NCBI GenBank assembly: GCA_039030075.1
Contig: JBCCEW010000004.1
Location: forward strand, 89,826 to 153,825
Length of the DNA stretch: 64,000 nt
Direction of reading: 5' to 3'
From: Myxococcota bacterium
GTDB taxonomy: Bacteria > Myxococcota_A > UBA9160 > SMWR01
The translations under genes and the position numbers were made by a program. The notes below the pieces were generated by a model. The model was not told the origin of the DNA. It searched no databases and saw nothing but the letters and a program-made list of their open reading frames with translations. Shown here piece by piece: positions 9,778 through 20,200 of the stretch. Position 1 is the first letter of the stretch. Each line of letters begins with the position of its first letter.

Positions 9778-12700
9778 GCGAGCTTCCGAACCGCATCGAG
9801 CCCGGCGAGGGCCGGCTGCCACTTGCGACGGGTGCGGAGTTCTTCGTAGGGGCCACACACGGCGCGGTAGTCGCACCAGCGGCAGGCGCCCTGCTCCGGG
9901 GCGGCTGGCAGGAACGCCTCGTCGAGGGCGGCGCCGACCGCGTCGACCACCTGCTTCGCGCTGTCGCGCGCGCGCGTGTCCAGCGGCACCGCGCGCGAGG
10001 TGAACCCGCCGGCGGAGGTGCAGTAGTAGAGCCGACCGCTCTCGACGGCCGCGTCGGGAAACAGCTGCTCGGCCGCGAGCGCGTAGAGCACGGGCTGGAG
10101 GGCGTGGCCACCGTCGACGATGCCCCCTGCCGCGAAGCGCTCCTTGCCGGTCTTGTGGTCGGTCACGCGCAGCCGGCCCTCGGCGTGGGTTTCGACCAGA
10201 TCGATCGACCCGCGCAGCTGCACGCCGACGTCGAGCGGCACCGCCGCGTCGCGGGAACCCGGATCGGCTTCGCGCCGACCGGGCAGTCCGAAGGCCAGCT
10301 CGAAGCGCGCCGGCACGTAGCCGCTGTCGTCGAGGCTGGCGCGTCGCAACCACTCGCGCAGATCCGCGCGCACGCCCTCGACGCCGTCCCGCCAGACGCG
10401 ATCGATCGCTGGCGCCAGCGTATCCGCGTACTCGGCCGCGACCTTCTCGAGCACGCTGTCGAGCGCGTCGCGTGCCTCCCCCAGCGTTTCGGCCGTGACC
10501 GGGAGCAGCGACGCCTCCCGGAGCTCGCTCAGCAGCTCGAACTGGGTGTCGTGCACCAGCGAGCCGCGCTGGAGCGGGTCGAGCTCCTCGATCGGCTCGG
10601 GGGCTTCGCGCGGTGCGAGACGACAGACCGCGTAGAGAAAGAACTTGTAAGGGCACGAGGCGTAGTGCTGCAGCGCCGTCGCCGAGAAGCTGCGGGCTTC
10701 GAGACGGTGCGCCTGCAACGCGTCGCGTCCGGGATCGCCGGGCTTCACGAGACCGTCCGCCACGGTCCAGGCGTCGAGCCAGCGACGCGCACGGAACCGC
10801 AGCGCCCGGGCGAGGTGCGGGTTCGCGCCCAGGAGATAGCGGGCCGCGCCTTGACTCTCCCCAGTGTCGCTGCCGTCGAGCAGGGCCAGGCGCGCGAGGT
10901 CGTACTCCGCTGCGTCGATCGCGTCTTCCGGCGCTTCGGGCGCGGGCCAACCGAGTCGGGCGGCGCCCTCGCGCTCGGCGCGTCGCGCGAGCCCATCCCA
11001 GCTCGGGAGCTCGCCTTCGGCAGCGCGCAGGGCTTCGAGGGCGTAGAAGGACGGCACGCGCGGACGCGAGGCCTCGAGGTCCAGCCGCGGAAACGACAGC
11101 ACCAGGCCCTCTTCCGCGGCGCCCACGGCCAGGCGCAGCGCCAGGCGTTCGGCCTCGAGCCGCTGTTCGCTGCGCTCGAGCGCCGGCGAGAGCTCGGCCC
11201 GCACCGCGTCGAGCAGGATCGGTTCCTCGGAGATCTTCTTCGGAAACACCTTCTCGGCGAGTCCTGGCACGAACACCCGCTCGAAGGATTGGCCGCGCGC
11301 GGCTTCGATGGGTGCGACCCAGACGCGGCCGTAGCGCGAGCCGGTGGGCAGCGTCGCGAGCTCCTGCAGGCGCGGCAGCAGCACCGCCTGCACTTCGCGC
11401 AGTCCGACCGGGCCGACATCGGCCATCGGTGCCAGCTCGGCGAGCACGGCGAGGCAGCGCTCGGGGCGTCGCAGCGCGCGGGTCGCCAACGCCGAGAGCG
11501 CGTCGATCCAGGCGCCCCAGTCGCCACTGCGGGGGAGCGCGGCGAGGTCGGCCACGAGCGGCAGCGCGAAGTCGCGAAGCCGCGCGAGGGCCTCGCGATC
11601 GCGGGCGAGGCGGCTCGCCGCCGGCCCGTCGGGATCCTCCAGGGCCTGCGCGCGGCGTTCGAGCTCGGCGTCGAGACCCCGCAGCCGACGCGCCCAGCGG
11701 TCGTGCCCGCCGATCACCGACGCGTCGACCAGGAGACGCTCCCAATGCCGCGGCGTGGGCAAGCTACCGCCCGTGTCGTTCGCCTCGGGATCGGCGGCCG
11801 CGCTCGCCCGGGCCAGGGAGTCCCCGACACCGCTGTCGTCGGGCGGCACCCAGCGCTCACCGCCGGAGCCGGACTCTGGAGGCGCGCCGGTCGCATCGGG
11901 TCCCGGGACTTCGCCGAGGGACAGATACTCGGCAAAGCGACGCGCCGACAAGCCTTCGGCCGCGCAGCTCAAGAGCGCGAGCAAGGCGCGCCCGCTCGGA
12001 TCGGGCGTGCGCGTTCCACGCGCGAAGTAGGCGGGAACCTCGGCGCGCCGCAGCGCTTCGGACAGAAACGGTCCGTACGCCTCGGGGGCGCGCAGCAGGA
12101 TCGCCATGCGATCGAAGCGCACCCCCTCTGCCGCCGCGGCGTGAATGCGCCGCGCGATCTCGACGCACTCGCGGCTCTCGCCCGGCGCACTCAGGAGCTG
12201 CAGGGCCTCGCAGCGGGTGCCAGGGAGCGGCGCGCTGGGTTCGAAGAGGTGTTGCTGGAGCCCAGCCAACGGGGTCTCGGCGACGTCGAGGCGCTCGGAC
12301 GGCGTGCCGAGCAGCGGGGCGAAGGCGGCTTCGGCGCGTCCGTCGCCGGCGGGCAGGGTCGCCAGGCAGTGGGGCGCACGTGCCACGAGCGCCGCGAGCC
12401 ACGCCTGCTGCGGCTGACTCGGCGCGGGCAGGTCCAGGAAGAGCAGCGAGGCGGGTCGGCCGCTGGACTTCGCGTCGGCCGCGAAGCGCTCCACCTGTGC
12501 CCGGTCGGCCAGGCCGGCTTCTTCGAGGGCGGCTGCGTAGCCGCGCGCGATCGCCGCGAGCTCGGGAATGCGCGACTCCACGCGGTCGGCACCGACGCCA
12601 GCGGCGGCCAGCTCGTCGAGCACCCGCGCCAGCGCCCGGGCGAGACCGGGCCCCTGGGCCGCCTCGCGAAACCGCCCCAGCTCGCCGGCGTCCGCGAGTC

Positions 12701-12992
12701 GATGCACGACGCGGGCGGTCACGGCCTCGGCGGCGATCGCTCCGATCGGAACCCGGCCGAGCTCGGCCAGTCCCAGCAGAGCCGTGTCGACGGCGAGCCG
12801 CGGCAACGTGGTCGCTTCCCACCCGAACGCCCCGCCCTGTTCGGTCGCCACGTGGCGGATGAGTTCCGCCGACGCGTCCTGGGAGGCGCCGATCACCCAC
12901 ACCGGCTCGGCGGGGGCGCGTGCAGCCAGCCAGGCGCGGGCCCGGACGAGACGCGTCCCGGACTGGGTCGAAGTCACCAGCGCGCGCGTCAT
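9774..12992 (-). CDS. addB: AddB-type nuclease/inactivated helicase subunit
   Basis: A 1072-residue partner of AddA. The N-terminal helicase fold lacks a good Walker A motif, as is usual in AddB-like proteins, which are thought to serve for Chi recognition or structure. The C-terminal PD-(D/E)XK nuclease shows GSLVHDTQFEL and LRVTDHKTGKE. Cysteines for an iron-sulfur cluster are visible in YASCPYKFF and in the terminal CRWCDYRAVCG, the AddB signature. The start is the ATG at 12992 with no Shine-Dalgarno sequence and a TACCCT hexamer 6 nt upstream. It is the first gene of the addB-addA operon. Confidence 0.9.
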   Translation of the reverse strand: MTRALVTSTQSGTRLVRARAWLAARAPAEPVWVIGASQDASAELIRHVATEQGGAFGWEATTLPRLAVDTALLGLAELGRVPIGAIAAEAVTARVVHRLADAGELGRFREAAQGPGLARALARVLDELAAAGVGADRVESRIPELAAIARGYAAALEEAGLADRAQVERFAADAKSSGRPASLLFLDLPAPSQPQQAWLAALVARAPHCLATLPAGDGRAEAAFAPLLGTPSERLDVAETPLAGLQQHLFEPSAPLPGTRCEALQLLSAPGESRECVEIARRIHAAAAEGVRFDRMAILLRAPEAYGPFLSEALRRAEVPAYFARGTRTPDPSGRALLALLSCAAEGLSARRFAEYLSLGEVPGPDATGAPPESGSGGERWVPPDDSGVGDSLARASAAADPEANDTGGSLPTPRHWERLLVDASVIGGHDRWARRLRGLDAELERRAQALEDPDGPAASRLARDREALARLRDFALPLVADLAALPRSGDWGAWIDALSALATRALRRPERCLAVLAELAPMADVGPVGLREVQAVLLPRLQELATLPTGSRYGRVWVAPIEAARGQSFERVFVPGLAEKVFPKKISEEPILLDAVRAELSPALERSEQRLEAERLALRLAVGAAEEGLVLSFPRLDLEASRPRVPSFYALEALRAAEGELPSWDGLARRAEREGAARLGWPAPEAPEDAIDAAEYDLARLALLDGSDTGESQGAARYLLGANPHLARALRFRARRWLDAWTVADGLVKPGDPGRDALQAHRLEARSFSATALQHYASCPYKFFLYAVCRLAPREAPEPIEELDPLQRGSLVHDTQFELLSELREASLLPVTAETLGEARDALDSVLEKVAAEYADTLAPAIDRVWRDGVEGVRADLREWLRRASLDDSGYVPARFELAFGLPGRREADPGSRDAAVPLDVGVQLRGSIDLVETHAEGRLRVTDHKTGKERFAAGGIVDGGHALQPVLYALAAEQLFPDAAVESGRLYYCTSAGGFTSRAVPLDTRARDSAKQVVDAVGAALDEAFLPAAPEQGACRWCDYRAVCGPYEELRTRRKWQPALAGLDAVRKLA

Positions 12993-12998
12993 GGGCGC

Positions 12999-13004
12999 AG
13001 GGTA
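12999..13004 (-). promoter_or_regulatory. Candidate -10 element (TACCCT) for leaderless addB
   Basis: TACCCT on the minus strand ends 6 nt before the addB ATG. No ribosome binding site lies between them. The same spacing recurs before many genes of this window, so transcription probably starts at or next to the start codon. No clear -35 hexamer is visible. Confidence 0.5.
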
Positions 13005-13108
13005 CCTCGCTCGGCGTGGCGGCGAGGACGGAGTGCAGTAGCGTCCGCGGCGAAGACGCTCCCGGCTGTCGGAGCGTGGCGAAGGCCGTCGGGGGAACGC
13101 GAAGCCGG

Positions 13109-14680
13109 ATGCAGCGCGAGGCGATGATCGCTCGGGTCTCGAACGAAGGGTTCGAGATCATCGTGATCGGCGGCGGCGCCACCGGCCTCGGCATCGCCGT
13201 CGATGCCGCGAGTCGGGGCTATCGCACCCTGCTGCTCGAGGCCCACGACTTCGCCCAGGGCACCTCGAGCCGCAGCACGAAGCTGGTTCACGGCGGCGTC
13301 CGCTACCTCGAGCAGCTGAACTTCTCGCTGGTGAGCGAGGCGCTGCGCGAACGCGGCCTGCTCTACCGCAACGCGCCTCATCTCGTCCACAACCTGGGGT
13401 TCGTGGTCCCGCGCTATCGCTGGTGGGAAGGACCGTTCTACGGCATCGGGCTCAAACTCTACGACGCTCTCGCCGGCGACCTGAACCTCGCGACGAGCCG
13501 CGGACTCGATCGCGACGAGACCGTCGAGGCGATTCCCAACGTCGAACAGGAAGACCTGGTCGGCGGCACCATGTACCACGACGCTCAGTTCGACGACGCG
13601 CGCATGGCGCTCCACCTGGCGATGACCGCAGCCGACCACGGCGCCGTCGTGCTCAACCACATGGAGGTGGTCGAGCTGCTCAAGGCCGGAGACGACGGCG
13701 CCACCTGCGGCGTCGTCGCCCGCGACGCCGAGACGGGAGCGCTCCACCGCGTGCTGGCGAAGGTCGTGATCAACGCGACGGGGATCTTCTCGGACAACGT
13801 GCGCTGGCTCGACGCCCCGGACGCCACGCGCATGACCTCGCCGAGCCAGGGCATTCACCTGGTGCTCGATTCGTCGTTCCTGCCGGGCAACAACGCGATC
13901 ATGGTGCCCCATACCGACGATGGACGCGTTCTCTTCGTGATTCCCTGGCACGGCCGCATGCTGGTCGGGACGACCGACACGCCCATGGCGGAAGCCGAGC
14001 TCGAACCCCGCGCGCTGCCCGACGAGATCGACTTCGTGTTGCGCAATGCCAGTCGCTACCTCACCAAGGACCCGGGCCCGGAAGACGTGTTGTCGGTGTT
14101 TGCGGGACAGCGACCGCTCGTGAAAGCCGAAGGCACCGCCACCAAGAAGATCTCCCGCGAACACGAGGTCTTCGTCAGCAACTCGGGGCTCGTGACCGTG
14201 CTCGGTGGCAAGTGGACGACCTATCGGAAGATGGCCGAAGACGCGATGGTCGACGCGATCGCCGTGGGCGGGCTCCCGTCACGGCCCTGCGTGACCGAGG
14301 AGCTGAAGCTCCACGGCTGGATCGACCGGGACGACGATGGCCAGCCGGAGCTCGAAGCCCTGCGCGCCTACGGCTCGGACCAGACGCAGATCGAAGCCAT
14401 CGTCGCGAAGGAGCCCGGGCTTGCGGATCCCCTCTTCGAGGGACTGCCCTACCACGGTGGGCACGTGGTCTTCGCGGCGCGGGAAGAGATGGCGCGGACC
14501 GTCGAAGACGTGCTCTCGCGCCGCACCCGACTCCTGCTGCTCGATGCGCGGGGCGCGATGCGCGCGGCCCCCCGCACAGCGGCGCTGCTGGCCCGCGAGC
14601 TCGACCGCGACACTGCGTGGGCCGACGCCGAGGTGGAGCGCTTCGAGGCTCTCGCCCGGGGCTACCTGATCGACGCCTGA
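13109..14680 (+). CDS. glpD: Glycerol-3-phosphate dehydrogenase, FAD-dependent
   Basis: Oxidises sn-glycerol-3-phosphate to dihydroxyacetone phosphate at the membrane and passes electrons to quinone. The 523-residue protein opens with the FAD Rossmann motif VIGGGATGLGIAVDAASRG and continues with GTSSRSTKLVHGGVRYLEQ, the family signature, then IPWHGRMLVGTTDTP. The C-terminal GlpD cap domain follows. An ATG at 13109 or one at 13124 could start translation; I chose the first, as neither has convincing Shine-Dalgarno spacing. A TAGCGT hexamer near 13038 may be the -10 element. No glpK or glpF is nearby, so it may serve lipid glycerol-phosphate turnover. Confidence 0.93.
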   Translation: MQREAMIARVSNEGFEIIVIGGGATGLGIAVDAASRGYRTLLLEAHDFAQGTSSRSTKLVHGGVRYLEQLNFSLVSEALRERGLLYRNAPHLVHNLGFVVPRYRWWEGPFYGIGLKLYDALAGDLNLATSRGLDRDETVEAIPNVEQEDLVGGTMYHDAQFDDARMALHLAMTAADHGAVVLNHMEVVELLKAGDDGATCGVVARDAETGALHRVLAKVVINATGIFSDNVRWLDAPDATRMTSPSQGIHLVLDSSFLPGNNAIMVPHTDDGRVLFVIPWHGRMLVGTTDTPMAEAELEPRALPDEIDFVLRNASRYLTKDPGPEDVLSVFAGQRPLVKAEGTATKKISREHEVFVSNSGLVTVLGGKWTTYRKMAEDAMVDAIAVGGLPSRPCVTEELKLHGWIDRDDDGQPELEALRAYGSDQTQIEAIVAKEPGLADPLFEGLPYHGGHVVFAAREEMARTVEDVLSRRTRLLLLDARGAMRAAPRTAALLARELDRDTAWADAEVERFEALARGYLIDA

Positions 14681-14702
14681 CCCGCGCATCGAGGCCGCGG
14701 CG

Positions 14703-14708
14703 TATACT
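14703..14708 (+). promoter_or_regulatory. Candidate -10 element (TATACT) for leaderless P450 gene
   Basis: TATACT, close to the consensus -10, ends 6 nt before the ATG at 14715. There is no ribosome binding site between them. This is the best single example of the leaderless layout in the window. Confidence 0.6.
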
Positions 14709-14714
14709 GGCGCG

Positions 14715-15950
14715 ATGGCGCTGGCAGACACCCACCCCTTCGATCCGGGGGTCCTCGCGGAGCCCCACGCCTTCGACCGGCAGCTCCGCGCGGAAGCCCC
14801 CGTCTACCGTGACCCCCATACCGGCCTCTTCCTGGTCGCCTCTCACGCCTTCGTCCTCGAAGCCGTGCGCGACACCGAGACCTTCTCCAACCGCTTCGCG
14901 GCGGCCATGGGTGGCGGCGGTGGCGAGGAGATCGACCCGGAGCTCGCCACCCTGCGGGCCGAGTCCCACCCGGCGGTCGACACCATGCTCACGGCCGACC
15001 CGCCCGAGCACAAGCGCTTCCGCGGCCTGGTCAACAAGGCGTTCACCCCGCGGCGCATTCAAGGCATCCACCAGGAGATGCGGAAGCTCTGTGAGAGCTT
15101 CATCGACGACCTCTTGCCGCGCGGCACCTGCGAAGCCCTGAACGACTACGGCGTGCGCCTACCTCTCACGATCATCGCCGACCAGCTCGGTGTCCCGCGC
15201 CAGGACCTCCCGAGCTTCAAGCGCTGGACCGACGGCTTCACCGCCCAGCTCTCGGGACTCGCGGTCGGCGAAGACGCCATCGAAGCGCAGCGGCGCATCC
15301 TCGAGTTCCAGCGCTACTTCGAGAGCCGCGTCGAAGAAGCCGGACGCAATCCGCGCGAAGACATCCTCTCGGACCTGGTGCGCGCCCGTCTCGAAGGCGA
15401 GCGCCCGCTCGACATGGCCGAGAGCCTCTCGATCCTGCAGCAGCTGCTCGTCGCCGGAAACGAGACGACGGCAAACGCGATCGCCGAGGGGCTGCTGCTG
15501 CTCGTGCGCAACCCCGACGTCGCGGCCCGACTGCGCAGCGACCCGAGCGCGACGCCGCGCTTCGTCGAGGAAGTGCTGCGCCTGGCCTCGCCCACCCAGA
15601 ACATGTGGCGACGCGTGAAGCGCGACACGGTGCTCGGCGGCGTCGAGATTCCCGAGGGCAGCATGGTGCTCCTGCGCTACGGCGCCGCGAACCGGGATCC
15701 CGAGGTGTTCCCGTCGCCCGACGCCGTCGACCTCGACCGGGACAACCACAGCGCCCATCTCGCCTTCGGTCACGGCATCCACTTCTGCCTCGGCGCGATG
15801 CTCGCGCGCAAGGAGATGCAGGTGGCCTTCGACGTCTGGCTCGAACGCGTCGGGCACTTCGACACAGCCCCGGACTTCACGCCGCGCTACCGGCCGAGCA
15901 TCCTCTTGCGCGGCCTCGAAGAACTGCCCCTCACCGTCGCTGCAGCCTGA
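14715..15950 (+). CDS. Cytochrome P450
   Basis: A 411-residue soluble bacterial class P450. The I-helix oxygen-activation motif AGNETTANAI, the K-helix EEVLR and the heme-ligand loop FGHGIHFCLGAMLAR are all present, so the heme Cys and acid-alcohol pair are intact. Such enzymes hydroxylate hydrophobic substrates using ferredoxin and ferredoxin reductase, neither of which is encoded nearby. Substrate is not predictable from sequence; the body resembles generic proteobacterial and actinobacterial P450s rather than a named family. It has its own leaderless-type promoter and converges with lysA, 13 bp apart. Confidence 0.93.
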   Translation: MALADTHPFDPGVLAEPHAFDRQLRAEAPVYRDPHTGLFLVASHAFVLEAVRDTETFSNRFAAAMGGGGGEEIDPELATLRAESHPAVDTMLTADPPEHKRFRGLVNKAFTPRRIQGIHQEMRKLCESFIDDLLPRGTCEALNDYGVRLPLTIIADQLGVPRQDLPSFKRWTDGFTAQLSGLAVGEDAIEAQRRILEFQRYFESRVEEAGRNPREDILSDLVRARLEGERPLDMAESLSILQQLLVAGNETTANAIAEGLLLLVRNPDVAARLRSDPSATPRFVEEVLRLASPTQNMWRRVKRDTVLGGVEIPEGSMVLLRYGAANRDPEVFPSPDAVDLDRDNHSAHLAFGHGIHFCLGAMLARKEMQVAFDVWLERVGHFDTAPDFTPRYRPSILLRGLEELPLTVAAA

Positions 15951-15963
15951 CCGACCCCGCCGA

Positions 15964-17196
15964 CTAGTCCTCGAGGGCGAGCAGCTCGTCGACGGTCTGG
16001 CGGCGCCGGATCACGCGCGGTTCACCGCCCTCGACGAGGATCTCGGGCGCCAGAGGTCGCGTGTTGTAGTTGCTGGCCATCGAGGACGCGTAGGCCCCCG
16101 CGTCGCGGATCACGACGAGGTCGCCAACTGCGGTATCGGGCAGATCGCGCGGCACCACGACGCCCCCCTCTTCCTGGGTGAAGACGTCGCCCGATTCGCA
16201 GAGCGGACCCGCCACGACCGTGGGCTGTGTCGGCTCTGCGAGCACGTTGCCGGCGCGCAGGACCTCGATCTCGTGATAGGCGCCGTACATCACGGGGCGC
16301 GCCAGATCGTTGAAGCCGGCGTCCACGACGATGAAGCGATTCGGGCCCTCGCGCTTCACCGCGCGCACCCGGGCGACGAGACTCCCGGCCTCCGCGATCA
16401 GGTAGCGGCCGGGTTCGATCTCGAGATGCACGGGGTGCCCCACCAGGCCTTCGATGCGCTGGCGCGCCTCGTGCCAGAGCCGATAGAGCGCCTGGGTATC
16501 GAAGGGCGGGGTCTCGCTCTTGTTCTGATAGGGGATCGGCAGGCCGCCGCCTCCCGAGATGGCGCGCACGTCGACACCGAGGGCGCGCACCTGTTCGACC
16601 ATCGCGTCGCAGACGCGGCGCAGGTGTTCGAAATCGGTGCCCGACCCGATGTGCATGTGCAGACCGACCAGATCGAGTCGGTACTTCTCGACGTGGCGGA
16701 GCGCCTCGTCGAGGTAGGCATGCCAGACCCCGTGCTTGCTCCACTCGCCACCCGTGTTGGTCTTGCGGCTGTGCCCGTGGCCGAAACCCGGGTTCACGCG
16801 GATCCAGACCGGATGTCCGGTTGCACGGCGCCCGAGCTGCTCGAGCACGTCCGCCGAGCCGGCGTTCACCGGGATCTGGTGCTCGATCACGCAATCGAGG
16901 GTGGCGTCGTCGATCAGGTCGGCGGTGTAAACCACGCCCGCCGGTTCGGTGGTGCCCGAGAAACCAGCGCGCAGGGCCCGCTGGATCTCCCCCAGCGAGA
17001 CCGCGTCGACGCAGGCGCCGCCCTCGCGCAGCAAGCGGAGGAGATGGACGTTCGAACTCGCCTTCTGGGCGTAGCGCACGACGTCGAAGTCGGAGAGCGA
17101 GGCCAGTCGGGCGCGGACGACGTCGGCGTCGTAGACGAAGTACGGCGTGCCGTGGGCTTCGGCGAGCCGTTCGAGGAGCGGGGGATCGAGGGGCAT
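15964..17196 (-). CDS. lysA: Diaminopimelate decarboxylase
   Basis: Catalyses the last step of lysine synthesis, PLP-dependent decarboxylation of meso-diaminopimelate. The 410-residue protein has the PLP lysine in RYAQKASSN (Lys45), LVGLHMHIGSGTDFEHL, the phosphate-binding ISGGGGLPIPY, and the dimer-interface active-site block LCESGDVF. Length is normal for the family. The ATG at 17196 lacks a Shine-Dalgarno sequence but has TACACT 7 nt upstream. ileS ends 54 bp upstream on the same strand, but the lysA promoter-like element suggests separate transcription. No other lysine genes are nearby. Confidence 0.94.
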   Translation of the reverse strand: MPLDPPLLERLAEAHGTPYFVYDADVVRARLASLSDFDVVRYAQKASSNVHLLRLLREGGACVDAVSLGEIQRALRAGFSGTTEPAGVVYTADLIDDATLDCVIEHQIPVNAGSADVLEQLGRRATGHPVWIRVNPGFGHGHSRKTNTGGEWSKHGVWHAYLDEALRHVEKYRLDLVGLHMHIGSGTDFEHLRRVCDAMVEQVRALGVDVRAISGGGGLPIPYQNKSETPPFDTQALYRLWHEARQRIEGLVGHPVHLEIEPGRYLIAEAGSLVARVRAVKREGPNRFIVVDAGFNDLARPVMYGAYHEIEVLRAGNVLAEPTQPTVVAGPLCESGDVFTQEEGGVVVPRDLPDTAVGDLVVIRDAGAYASSMASNYNTRPLAPEILVEGGEPRVIRRRQTVDELLALED

Positions 17197-17203
17197 GGCG
17201 GCC

Positions 17204-17209
17204 AGTGTA
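17204..17209 (-). promoter_or_regulatory. Candidate -10 element (TACACT) for lysA
   Basis: TACACT on the minus strand ends 7 nt before the lysA ATG, with no ribosome binding site between. It belongs to the recurrent TANNNT set described in the findings. Confidence 0.45.
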
Positions 17210-17249
17210 TCCGACTCCCGAGAGCCGCCAGCACCAGCCAGAGGCCCCG

Positions 17250-20200
17250 CTAGACCCGCTCGACTCCCAGCTGCAGACGCTCGCCGTCGATCGTCGCCTC
17301 GTGGAGTTCGGCTCCGGCGGGAGGCGCCGCACCGACGTGCACCTCGACGGCCAGGGTCTCGCGCCCGAGCTCCTCCGAGCGCGGGCGCACCGCGGCGAGC
17401 ACGCGCTCCGCCCCGTCCAGATGCAGCCGAATGCGACCGGTGTACTCGAGATCGAGCTGCTTTCGGAAGCTCTGGACGCGGTTCAGTACCTCGCGGAAGA
17501 GTCCTTCTTCGCGCAGGGCGTCGTCGAGGGTCGTGTGGAGCACCACGACCCCCGCCTTCCCGGCGGCCGCCGCGAAGCCTTCCTTCGCTTCGAGGGAGAC
17601 CGCGATCTCGTCGGGCCCGAGGGTGAGCGTGTCGCCCTCGAAGGGCAGCGCGATCTCGCCGTTCGCCTCGAACTCGCGCAGCAGCGCCGCACCGTCGGCT
17701 TCCGCCAGTGCCGCCTTCAGCTTCGGCATCTGCTTGCCGACGCGAGGCCCCAGCGCCCGGAAGTTCGGCTTCACCTGGTAGGTGACGTAGGCCGACGCGT
17801 CGTCGGCGATACGCAGGACGTGCACGTTGAGCTCGTCGCGAATCAGCCCCTCGTGGGCGAGCACGCGCGGGGCGAGCTCGGCGTCGGCCAGCGCGATCTC
17901 TGCCGCCGACAGGGGCTGACGAACGCGCAGCTTGTTGGCGGTGCGCACCTGGAGCCCCGACGAGACGATCTCGCGCACGGCCGCCATCTCCTGGGAGAGC
18001 GCCTCGTCGATCGCCGCGGTGTCGGGCTCGGGATAATCGGTGAGATGCACACTCTCGGCGGCATCGGAATCGACGCGGGTGACGAGGTTCTGCCAGATCT
18101 CTTCGGTCGCGAAGGGCAGGAAGGGCGCCAGCAGCTGCGACAGCGTGGTGAGGCATTCGTAGAGCGTCCAGTGGGCGTCGAGCTTGTCGGCCTCGAGGCC
18201 GGGAGCCCAGAAACGATCGCGCGAGCGCCGCACGTACCAGTTCGAGAGCGCGTCGACGAAGTCGGTGAGCGCGCCGGTGGCCTCGTAGACGAAGAAGTCG
18301 TCCATCTGCGCGCGAACGGTGCGCGTCGTGAGGGCGAGCTCCGAGAGGATCCAGCGGTCGAGGAGGGAACGCTCGGCGGCGGGACGGCGGCCCGCGACGC
18401 ACGCGCCGGCGGTGGGATCGAAGCCGTCGATGTCGGCATAGATCGTGAAGAACGCGTAGACGTTGCGCAGCTTGAGCGGAAGCTCGCGCTGGGCCGCCCG
18501 CACGCCGGACAGGGAGTGACGGGTGGGGTTCCAGGGCGGGTTCTGGGAGTAGAAGAACCAGCGGAAGGCGTCGGCACCGGGCGCCGGCGAGCTGGGATCA
18601 TCGACCCAGAGCTTCGCATCGGCGGGCAGCGCCGGAACCTCCCGCGGCAGGATCGTCTCGTCCGCCGGCTTCGCCTTCACCGCCAATGCGGTGGCGTCGG
18701 CGGCTGACAGCTGGATCACGCGGCGGGGGATCTTCGCCGGGCGCGCCTCGAGCTCGATCGCCGCGTCGGGGCGATCGTCCCGGTAGACGCGCACCTTTGC
18801 GGCGTCGCCATGAAGGTCGAGACCCTCGTAGTCCTCGCGCGGCAGCAGGGCGACGCCCACGTCGACCGGATCGGCAGACTCGACGACGGCGAACTCGAGC
18901 CGCACCTGGTCGAGGATCACTTCCGGGGGCGTGTAGTTGCCCTTGCTCTTCGATTCCTTCTTCCCGTAGCGGTCCGCGACGTGCCCGAGCACGATGCAGC
19001 TCTTGTAGGGATGGGGCTTCGTCTCCTCGGGGAAGAGCAGGGTCGAGATCCAGAGCAGGGAGTTGAACCAGCCGCGGGTCTGGTCGATCGCCTCGGAGAT
19101 GAAATCGGCGGGGAAGCTCGCCTCGAACTCCTCGCGGTTCTGGTGCGGATAGCCCCACTGGGCGAAAGGCATCGAGCCCGAGTCGAACCAGGCATCGATC
19201 ACCTCGGGCACGCGCCGGTAGACGCCGGGCTCACCCTCGCGCGTCCAGGTGACCTGATCGATCCAGGGCTTGTGCACCAGGAGGTGCGGTGAGAGTTCGG
19301 GATCCTTCTCACGGGCCGCTTCGAAGGCGGCGAATGCGTCGGGGTTGCGCTCGAGGATCTGGGCGACCGAGCCGGGTGCTTCCGCACGCCCCGTCTCGTC
19401 GTTCACCCAGATGTTGAGCGGCGTGCCCCAGAAGCGCTCGCGAGAGAGTGCCCAATCGATGTTGTTGCGCAGGAAGTCCCCGAAGCGCCCCTCCTGGATG
19501 TGCTCGGGGAGCCAGCGGATCGCCCGGTTGTTCTCGAGGCAGGCGTCGACGTGGGCCGTGGTCCGTACGTACCAGGCGGGGCGGGCGTACTGGATCAACG
19601 GATCGTCGTCGGAACGCACGCAGAAGGGGTAGTCGTGCCGGATCTGCTCGGCGTGCCACAAGAGACCTGCCTCGCGCAGCGCGCGGGTCAGGTCGCGGTC
19701 GGCGTCCTTCACCCAGGTACCGGCGTAGTGGGCTTCCGCCACCTCGGGGTCGAAGCTGCCGTCGGGGCGCACTGCGCACAGCAGCGGCAGCGTGGGGTCC
19801 GTCTCGCGCTCCTTCCCCAGGAGCTCGAAGTCCACCTCACCGAAGGCCGGCGCGATGTGGACGACCCCCGTACCAGCGTCGAGCTCGACGAAGTCGGCGG
19901 GCACCACGCGCCACAGACCGGCGTCGGCGTGGGTTTTGCGGAACCAGTCGAAGGGAGGACGATAGCCGCGGCCCACCAGGGACTCTCCCGAGCAGATGCG
20001 CTCGACGGGGAGCTCGCGGCCGATCTTTTCCTGGAGAGTCTCGCGAAGCGCCGCCGCCACGATGACCCGCTTCTCTCCGTCGTGGACGATCGCGTACTCC
20101 TCCGCCGGGTTCACGGCGGCGAAGCTGTTCGAAGGGAGCGTCCAGGGCGTGGTGGTCCAGACCAACAGGGAGGTGTCCGGATCGTCCTCGAGCGGGAAAC

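Noticed and set aside
6745-9849. A 1034-codon plus-strand open frame opposite addA
   Set aside because: It is antisense to intact helicase and nuclease motifs of addA; the protein has no recognisable domain and its composition is that of a GC-rich antisense frame.
9777-11745. Extension of addA to an 1803-residue protein
   Set aside because: The extra N-terminal part lies in antisense-like alternate frame within addB, while the ATG at 9777 overlaps the addB stop as ATGA and begins directly before the Walker A region.
10104-13127. A 1007-codon plus-strand open frame opposite addB
   Set aside because: Same reason: addB on the other strand has clear iron-sulfur and nuclease motifs, while this frame is Gln/Arg/His-rich with no domain.
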